This document shows positions 6,806 to 10,673 of a stretch of DNA of 10,673 bases, one piece after another. The stretch is from assembly GCA_020439485.1 (NCBI GenBank), contig JAGQSP010000008.1, positions 1 through 10,673 on the forward strand, given 5' to 3'. A program made the position numbers and the translations under genes. Numbering within the stretch: the first letter of the stretch is position 1; each line of letters starts with the position of its first letter. A model generated the notes under the pieces. That model was not told where the DNA came from, searched no databases, and saw only the letters and a list, made by a program, of their open reading frames with translations. The stretch comes from Acidimicrobiales bacterium (GTDB lineage: Bacteria; Actinomycetota; Acidimicrobiia; Acidimicrobiales; Poriferisodalaceae).

Positions 6806-7851
6806 TGAAATCGTCGAGCGTCAAGCGGCTGGTCCTGGCCGGGGCCCTCGCAGCAACCTCCACGGCTCTGGTGGCTGTGTTCGTCGCCGCCGAGGCGATG
6901 TGGTTGTCGGGCTCAGAACGCAACCTGATGCTGGTGGTGTTGGTCGCAGCCTTTGCGCTGGCCGTGTTGGTGGCGGTGCGTGTCAGCCGCCCCCTGGTAG
7001 ATGATCTGGGTCAGCTGGCCGACGCCGCCAGGCGAGTCGCCACCGGTGACCTGTCGGCCCGATCGGGCGTCGATCGGCGCGACGAGGTCGGCGCCACAGC
7101 CCGATCGTTCGACGACATGGTGTCCAGGCTCGAGCTGGCAGAGCGGCGCCGCGAGGCCGAAGAGGCCGAGCGCCGGCTGCTGTTCGCCTCGGTGGGTCAC
7201 GATCTTCGCACCCCGCTTGCGGCCATTCGTGCCGCCGTCGAGGCGCTGCAGGACGGCGTCGCTCCTGACCCGGCGCGCTATCTGTCGGCAATCGGCCGCG
7301 ATGTCGAGCACCTGGGGCGCCTGACCGACGACCTGTTGCTGCTTGCTCAGATAGATGCCGGGCGATTCGAACCGGGCCGCGACCTGGTCGACCTGGCCGA
7401 GGTCGTCGACGAGTCGGCCGAGGCGCTGCTGCCCACCGCCGCCGCCCGCGGCGTCGCTCTTTCGGTGGTGGTCGATTTCGAGGACACCTCATCGGTGTTG
7501 ATCAGGGGAACCTCCCACGACCTGGGCCGCGTTGTGCGCAACCTGCTGGACAACGCGATCCGTCACGCGGGCACACCCGGTTCGGTGACCGTGACCCTGT
7601 CTCGGTCGAACGACCCTCAGCGCCCTGTGGTCAGCGTGGTGGTCATGGACGACGGCCCCGGATTTCCAGACGCATTCATCGGTCGGGCCACCGAAGCCTT
7701 CTCCAGGGCCGACGACAGCCGCGACCGGGCCAGGGGAGGCGCCGGGCTGGGCCTGGCCATCGCCCGGGGTGTGACCGAGGCCCACGGCGGCACCATCAGC
7801 ATCGGCAGCGGGCCAGGCGGACGGGTAGCCATCTCGCTTCCAACAGCGTGA
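6805..7851 (+). CDS. Sensor histidine kinase, HAMP type
   Basis: A 348-residue membrane kinase. Helix 1 is about residues 8-31 and helix 2 about 40-60; only some eight residues (WLSGSERN region) lie between them, so no folded extracellular sensor domain is present. A HAMP linker follows (about 60-112), then the dimerisation and phospho-acceptor helix with H132 in SVGHDLRTPLAAIRA. The ATP-binding domain has the N box RNLLDNAIRHA (N250), the G1 box DDGPGF (282-287) and the G2 box GGAGLGLAIARG. It should autophosphorylate H132 and pass phosphate to D53 of the adjacent regulator. The TGATG overlap with that gene shows one transcript. Because the external loop is tiny, signal sensing is likely within the membrane, by HAMP, or through a partner such as an envelope lipoprotein; the last is inference. 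Confidence 0.93.
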   Translation: MKSSSVKRLVLAGALAATSTALVAVFVAAEAMWLSGSERNLMLVVLVAAFALAVLVAVRVSRPLVDDLGQLADAARRVATGDLSARSGVDRRDEVGATARSFDDMVSRLELAERRREAEEAERRLLFASVGHDLRTPLAAIRAAVEALQDGVAPDPARYLSAIGRDVEHLGRLTDDLLLLAQIDAGRFEPGRDLVDLAEVVDESAEALLPTAAARGVALSVVVDFEDTSSVLIRGTSHDLGRVVRNLLDNAIRHAGTPGSVTVTLSRSNDPQRPVVSVVVMDDGPGFPDAFIGRATEAFSRADDSRDRARGGAGLGLAIARGVTEAHGGTISIGSGPGGRVAISLPTA

Positions 7852-7910
7852 GACCGGGCCCCTGGGCCACAACATCTGCACTATTGCGATCGCTTGCGTC
7901 AACTTGGCGC

Positions 7911-7916
7911 TACCAT
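7911..7916 (+). promoter_or_regulatory. Possible -10 element of the tRNA-Gly gene
   Basis: TACCAT fits the actinobacterial TANNNT -10 pattern and lies 11 bases before the mature tRNA 5' end. No convincing -35 box is at the expected distance, so the call is tentative. Confidence 0.35.
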
Positions 7917-7927
7917 CGTGGCTCGCC

Positions 7928-7999
7928 GCGGGTGTAGCTCAATGGCTAGAGCCCCAGCCTTCCAAGCTGGTTATGCGGGTTCGATTCCCGTCACCCGCT
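7928..7999 (+). tRNA. tRNA-Gly (anticodon UCC)
   Basis: A full cloverleaf can be drawn. Acceptor GCGGGTG (7928-7934) pairs with CACCCGC (7992-7998). D stem GCTC/GAGC is 7937-7940/7949-7952. Anticodon stem CCAGC/GCTGG is 7954-7958/7966-7970, with loop CTTCCAA and anticodon TCC at 7961-7963. T stem GCGGG/CCCGT is 7975-7979/7987-7991, with loop TTCGATT. The discriminator base is T7999. CCA is not encoded, since CTC follows, so it must be added by the CCA enzyme. It reads GGA and probably GGG glycine codons. Confidence 0.95.
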
Positions 8000-8164
8000 C
8001 TGATTCCCCATCGGGGCCAGGGCATCCACAATCGATCCACCTTCTGACCACAGAAAGTGCAGATCGACCTGGTCGAGATAGGTGAGCCGACCACCCGCAG
8101 TAATAGTGCAGCTCATTTTTGAATGATCGCTCAACTATGTAGCGGCCTCGTCGATTGATTCATT

Positions 8165-8182
8165 GGTCCGAGAGATCGGACC
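8165..8182 (+). other. Perfect 7-bp hairpin with GAGA (GNRA-type) tetraloop
   Basis: GGTCCGA-GAGA-TCGGACC is a perfect stem-loop. A GNRA loop is characteristic of stable structured RNA. It sits 32 bases before the terminator stem at 8215, so both could belong to one transcript, either a tRNA trailer or a small RNA. Confidence 0.5.
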
Positions 8183-8214
8183 CAACGCATCAACTGCGAT
8201 TGCCACACACACCG

Positions 8215-8250
8215 GATTCGGCCCTGCTTCGGCGGGGCCGAATCTGTTTT
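8215..8250 (+). terminator. Strong intrinsic terminator with UUCG tetraloop
   Basis: GATTCGGCCCTGC (8215-8227) pairs with GCGGGGCCGAATC (8232-8244) as a 13-bp stem with one T-G wobble. It is closed by the very stable C-UUCG-G loop and followed by TGTTTT (8245-8250). It would end plus-strand transcription coming from the tRNA side and insulate tig. Confidence 0.8.
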
Positions 8251-8265
8251 GTCGCTGCGGGCTCG

Positions 8266-8297
8266 CGCCCTTCGGGCCCTCGCCTCGCAGACTGGTC
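8266..8297 (+). repeat. 32-base direct repeat, copy 1
   Basis: It starts CGCCCTTCGGGCCC and ends CGCAGACTGGTC, and is identical to the copy at 8334-8365. GCCC/GGGC inside it can form a small hairpin. In copy 1 the flanking CTGCG (8255-8259) also pairs with CGCAG (8286-8290), making a longer imperfect stem. It resembles dispersed REP-like palindromic elements. Confidence 0.75.
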
Positions 8298-8333
8298 GGT
8301 CGCTCCTCGGCCCTGTTCTGTTGGTTCGACCCA

Positions 8334-8365
8334 CGCCCTTCGGGCCCTCGCCTCGCAGACTGGTC
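8334..8365 (+). repeat. 32-base direct repeat, copy 2
   Basis: Identical over all 32 bases to 8266-8297 and starting 68 bases downstream. The sequences on either side of the two copies differ, so the duplicated unit is sharply bounded. Copy 2 lacks the CTGCG flank that extends the hairpin of copy 1. Confidence 0.75.
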
Positions 8366-8410
8366 TGTGCCCCTCAACACGGTCTTCGCCGCGTGATCGC
8401 GCCGAGTGGA

Positions 8411-8416
8411 TAGACT
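8411..8416 (+). promoter_or_regulatory. Likely -10 box giving a leaderless tig mRNA
   Basis: TAGACT fits TANNNT and ends nine bases before the GTG start of tig. The bases between are CTCCCCCTT, with no purine-rich ribosome site. This arrangement is typical of leaderless transcripts, which are common in actinobacteria. The -35 region is not recognisable. Confidence 0.5.
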
Positions 8417-8425
8417 CTCCCCCTT

Positions 8426-9820
8426 GTGAACATCCCTAGCGTGACCTCAAGAGTCGAGGACCTCGGCGACAACAAGGTCAAGATCAGTGTCGAAGTCGAC
8501 GAGCAGACCTTCGAAGTAGCAGTTGACGCGGCCTTCAAGAAGATCGCCCGAGAAGTCCGTATCCCCGGATTCCGTCACGGACGTGTGCCCCGCAAGGTCC
8601 TCGAGGCCCGCATCGGTGTGGGCTATGCCCGAGCCGAAGCCATGGAAGAGGCCATGGGCGGCTACTACGCGGCCGCGGTCCGACAAGAGAAGGTCGACGT
8701 CGTCGGCCGTCCCGACATCGACATCACGGGCGGCGAAGAGTCGGGCCCACTCTCGTTCGATGCCACCGTCGAGACCCGCCCGGTGGTCGAGATATCGGGG
8801 CATGGTTCTCTGACGGTCGAGATCCCCTCGCCGCTGGTTCCCGAAGATGACATCCAGGAGCAGATCGATCGCATTCGTGCCCGGTCTGCCACCCTCGAGG
8901 ACGTCGAGCGAGCTGCCACCAAGGGCGACTTCGTCACCATCGACATCGAGGGAACGGTCGACGGCGAGCCCCTGCCGGGTCTCAACGCCGAGGACTATTC
9001 CTATGAGGTCGGCAGCGGTGTCGTGGGCGACGAGCTCGACGACAACCTCGAAGGCGCCCAGGCCGGCGATGTCCTCGACTTCACCGCCGAGCACCCTGTG
9101 CAGGAAGACACCGTCATCGACTTCCACGTCGAGGTGAAGGTCGTCCAAGAGCGCGTCCTGCCCGAACTGACCGACGAGTGGGTCGACGAGAACACCGAGT
9201 GGGAGACCGTCGAGGAGATGACCTCGGCGCTGACCGAACGGCTCGAGAGCGCCGCGCTCACCCGCGCACAGCACGCTCTGCGCGAGAACGCAGCCGGCGC
9301 CGCTGGCGACCTGGTCGAGGGCGACATCTCCGAAACCCTCATCGAGGCCGAGATGTCAGAACAGCTCCAGCACCTCGGATACAGCCTCCAGGCCCAGGGT
9401 CTCAGCCTCGAGCACTGGCTGGCCTTCAACGGCAAGAGCCAGGAAGAGTTCTCCGACGATCTTCGTGAAGGCGCTGCCAAATCGGCTCGCGTCGATCTGG
9501 CACTGCGGGCGATCGCCACGGCCGAAGGCCTCGACCCCACCGACGATGATGTCGATGCCGAGATCGAGCGCATAGCGGCCCAGATCGGCGACAAGCCGGC
9601 CGTTGTCCGCCAGCGCCTCGACGAGGCCGACGGTCTCATGTCAGTGGTTGCAGACCTCAAGAAGCGGTCGGCCCTCGAGTGGTTGATCGAGCACGTCGCT
9701 ATCGTCGACGAGGAGACCGGCGAGTCGATCGACAGATCACTCCTTGACGATCCCCAAGACGAGTCGACCGAACCTTCAGACGACACCTCCGACGAAGAGG
9801 GCGACGAGTCCAGCGAATGA
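8426..9820 (+). CDS. tig: Trigger factor, ribosome-associated chaperone and prolyl isomerase
   Basis: A 464-residue product with the standard three domains. The N-terminal ribosome-binding domain (about 1-145) carries the signature GFRHGRVP at residues 48-55, which docks at the peptide exit tunnel. An FKBP-type PPIase domain (about 160-242) follows, with [17 protein letters not shown]. The helical C-terminal chaperone domain spans about 250-430. A tail of about 30 residues, rich in Asp, Glu and Ser, ends the protein. It binds nascent chains on the ribosome and helps them fold. The start is GTG 8426, where the conserved N-terminus ([16 protein letters not shown]) begins, with no ribosome site and a probable leaderless promoter. 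clpP begins 19 bases after its stop, so tig and clpP likely share a transcript, a common arrangement linking folding with ClpXP degradation. Confidence 0.97.
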   Translation: MNIPSVTSRVEDLGDNKVKISVEVDEQTFEVAVDAAFKKIAREVRIPGFRHGRVPRKVLEARIGVGYARAEAMEEAMGGYYAAAVRQEKVDVVGRPDIDITGGEESGPLSFDATVETRPVVEISGHGSLTVEIPSPLVPEDDIQEQIDRIRARSATLEDVERAATKGDFVTIDIEGTVDGEPLPGLNAEDYSYEVGSGVVGDELDDNLEGAQAGDVLDFTAEHPVQEDTVIDFHVEVKVVQERVLPELTDEWVDENTEWETVEEMTSALTERLESAALTRAQHALRENAAGAAGDLVEGDISETLIEAEMSEQLQHLGYSLQAQGLSLEHWLAFNGKSQEEFSDDLREGAAKSARVDLALRAIATAEGLDPTDDDVDAEIERIAAQIGDKPAVVRQRLDEADGLMSVVADLKKRSALEWLIEHVAIVDEETGESIDRSLLDDPQDESTEPSDDTSDEEGDESSE

Positions 9821-9839
9821 GCCAGAAAGCCGAGTGAGA

Positions 9840-10460
9840 ATGAGCTACATCATCCCCAGCGTCATCGAGCAGACCAACCGGGGCGAGCGCTCGTACGACC
9901 TCTACTCGAAGCTGCTGAAGGAGAACATCATCTTCCTCGGCACCCCGATCGACGACGGCGTTGCCAACGTCGTGTGCGCCCAGTTGATCCACCTCGAGTC
10001 CGAGAACCCCGACCGCGACGTCAACATCTACATCAACAGCCCCGGTGGCGACATCACCGCGTTGTTCGCGATCTACGACACGATGCAGTACATCAAGAAC
10101 GACATCGCCACGATGTGCCTCGGCCAGGCTGCTTCCGCGGCTGCGGTGCTGCTGGCTGCCGGCACGCCGGGCAAGCGGCTCGCCCTGCCGCACGCTCGCA
10201 TCCTGTTGCACCAGCCCTATGGCCAGGCGATGGGTCAGGCCACAGATGTCGAGCTGGCAGCCCGCGAGATCGAGCGCATGCGCAAGCTCCTCGAGGAGAT
10301 CCTCGCCGAGCACACCGGTCAGCCGGTCGACCGCATCCACGGCGACACCGAGCGCGACTTCGTGATGGACGCCGCGCAGGCTCTCGAATATGGCGTCATC
10401 GACGAGGTCATCAGCCGCCGAGGCGTGGTCGACAACGACGGCCCCATCCGCGCCGCCTGA
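9840..10460 (+). CDS. clpP: ATP-dependent Clp protease proteolytic subunit
   Basis: A 206-residue serine peptidase of family S14 that forms the barrel-shaped chamber of ClpXP. The catalytic triad is intact: S99 in [12 protein letters not shown]124 in ILLHQPYG and D173 in TERDF. The family motifs [19 protein letters not shown] and [10 protein letters not shown] are present. The position after the catalytic serine is Ala-Ala where Met-Gly is common. ATG 9840 is chosen because it gives the usual [21 protein letters not shown]-terminus; an in-frame GTG at 9834 is close and cannot be excluded, while the longer open frame from 9744 overlaps tig and reads as nonsense. Actinobacteria often carry two clpP genes side by side; only one is seen here, directly followed by clpX, so any second copy is elsewhere. 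Confidence 0.97.
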   Translation: MSYIIPSVIEQTNRGERSYDLYSKLLKENIIFLGTPIDDGVANVVCAQLIHLESENPDRDVNIYINSPGGDITALFAIYDTMQYIKNDIATMCLGQAASAAAVLLAAGTPGKRLALPHARILLHQPYGQAMGQATDVELAAREIERMRKLLEEILAEHTGQPVDRIHGDTERDFVMDAAQALEYGVIDEVISRRGVVDNDGPIRAA

Positions 10461-10462
10461 CA

Positions 10463-10510
10463 CGAACGCGACACACTCGGTCCAGCACCCGGTCGGCGAA
10501 CGCGACATAC
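10463..10510 (+). repeat. Pair of 14-base direct repeats in the clpP-clpX spacer
   Basis: CGAACGCGACACAC (10463-10476) and CGAACGCGACATAC (10497-10510) differ at one base and start 34 bases apart, about three helical turns. They occupy the 101-base spacer upstream of clpX and could be binding sites for a regulator. No regulator can be named from the sequence. Confidence 0.5.
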
Positions 10511-10561
10511 TGGCCGATGCGGAGCTGACCAGTAACCACCATCGGAGGCAGGGACACCAAC

Positions 10562-10673
10562 GTGGCGAAATTCGGAGAAGGCGGCGAGCTGCTCAAGTGC
10601 TCGTTCTGCGGCAAGTCGCAGAAGCAGGTCAAGAAGCTCATCGCGGGCCCCGGCGTCTACATCTGCGACGAGT
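10562..10673 (+). CDS. clpX: ATP-dependent Clp protease ATP-binding subunit ClpX (N-terminal fragment)
   Basis: The first 37 codons are visible before the window ends. The product starts [20 protein letters not shown] and continues with [14 protein letters not shown]. This is the ClpX zinc-binding domain: a CxxC pair at residues 13-16 and the first cysteine of the second pair at 35. That domain dimerises and recruits substrates and adaptors; the AAA+ unfoldase ring lies beyond the window. The start is GTG 10562, with GGAGG at 10544-10548 and a closer AGGGA at 10550-10554. The gene follows clpP by 101 bases in the same direction, so the two may be co-transcribed or clpX may also have its own promoter in the spacer. 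Confidence 0.95.
   Translation, partial: MAKFGEGGELLKCSFCGKSQKQVKKLIAGPGVYICDE

Larger units (their letters stand above)
8000..8425. other. Non-coding stretch between tRNA-Gly and tig
   Basis: No believable gene is present; short open frames here have repetitive Arg/Gly/Pro/Ser translations on both strands. The stretch holds an exact palindrome TCGACCTGGTCGA (8064-8076), a hairpin with a GAGA loop, a strong terminator, two 32-base direct repeats and a likely tig -10 box, each listed separately. Confidence 0.7.

Noticed and set aside
8001..8016. Short inverted repeat CCCC-ATC-GGGG after the tRNA as its terminator
   Set aside because: Only four base pairs and no T-run; much weaker than the structure at 8215-8250.
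8131..8439. Small open frames on both strands between tRNA-Gly and tig
   Set aside because: They cross the terminator and direct repeats, have Arg/Gly/Pro-rich translations on both strands and lack ribosome sites; likely by-products of the repeats.
9744..9839. Upstream extension of clpP by 32 residues
   Set aside because: It overlaps the 3' end of tig out of frame and reads as low-complexity sequence; the conserved ClpP N-terminus begins at 9840.

Overview
The window looks like the chromosome of a high-GC Gram-positive bacterium, probably an actinobacterium. The evidence is GC-rich third codon positions, a tig-clpP-clpX cluster, an OmpR-type two-component pair, an actinobacterial-style lipoprotein, a tRNA gene without encoded CCA, and a palindrome resembling the Gram-positive/actinobacterial LexA box. 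An Acidimicrobiia-like origin is my guess from gene style and is not proven by the sequence.

Left part (1-4934, minus strand): one very large multidomain surface protein. It starts with two membrane helices and a cytoplasmic HD-GYP (cyclic-di-GMP phosphodiesterase-type) domain. A third, weaker membrane segment is followed by a long ectodomain of Ig-like, tandem-95 and cadherin-like repeats with a threonine-rich spacer. A single in-frame TAG at 2211-2213 interrupts it in the middle of a repeat. The same frame then stays open to the window edge and keeps coding the expected domains: the rest of that repeat, a putative-Ig repeat, a lamin-tail domain, PKD-like domains and an NHL-type propeller. 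The gene is therefore either freshly broken, read through, or hit by a base error.

Middle part (4935-7851, plus strand): after a short divergent intergenic region comes a lipoprotein with an acidic, methionine-rich tandem repeat and a C-terminal spondin-type domain. A nested set of inverted repeats separates it from a response regulator and a sensor histidine kinase, which overlap by one base (TGATG) and form a translationally coupled pair. The spondin lipoprotein and the HD-GYP surface protein are both cell-envelope proteins flanking this sensor system; a functional link is only inference.

Right part (7852-10673, plus strand): tRNA-Gly(UCC), then a 426-base non-coding stretch holding a palindrome, a GNRA-loop hairpin, a strong UUCG-loop terminator and two identical 32-base direct repeats. 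Then comes the protein-quality-control cluster: trigger factor (tig, apparently leaderless), clpP with an intact catalytic triad, and the first 37 codons of clpX with its zinc finger beginning. These make the ribosome-bound chaperone and the two-part ClpXP protease.
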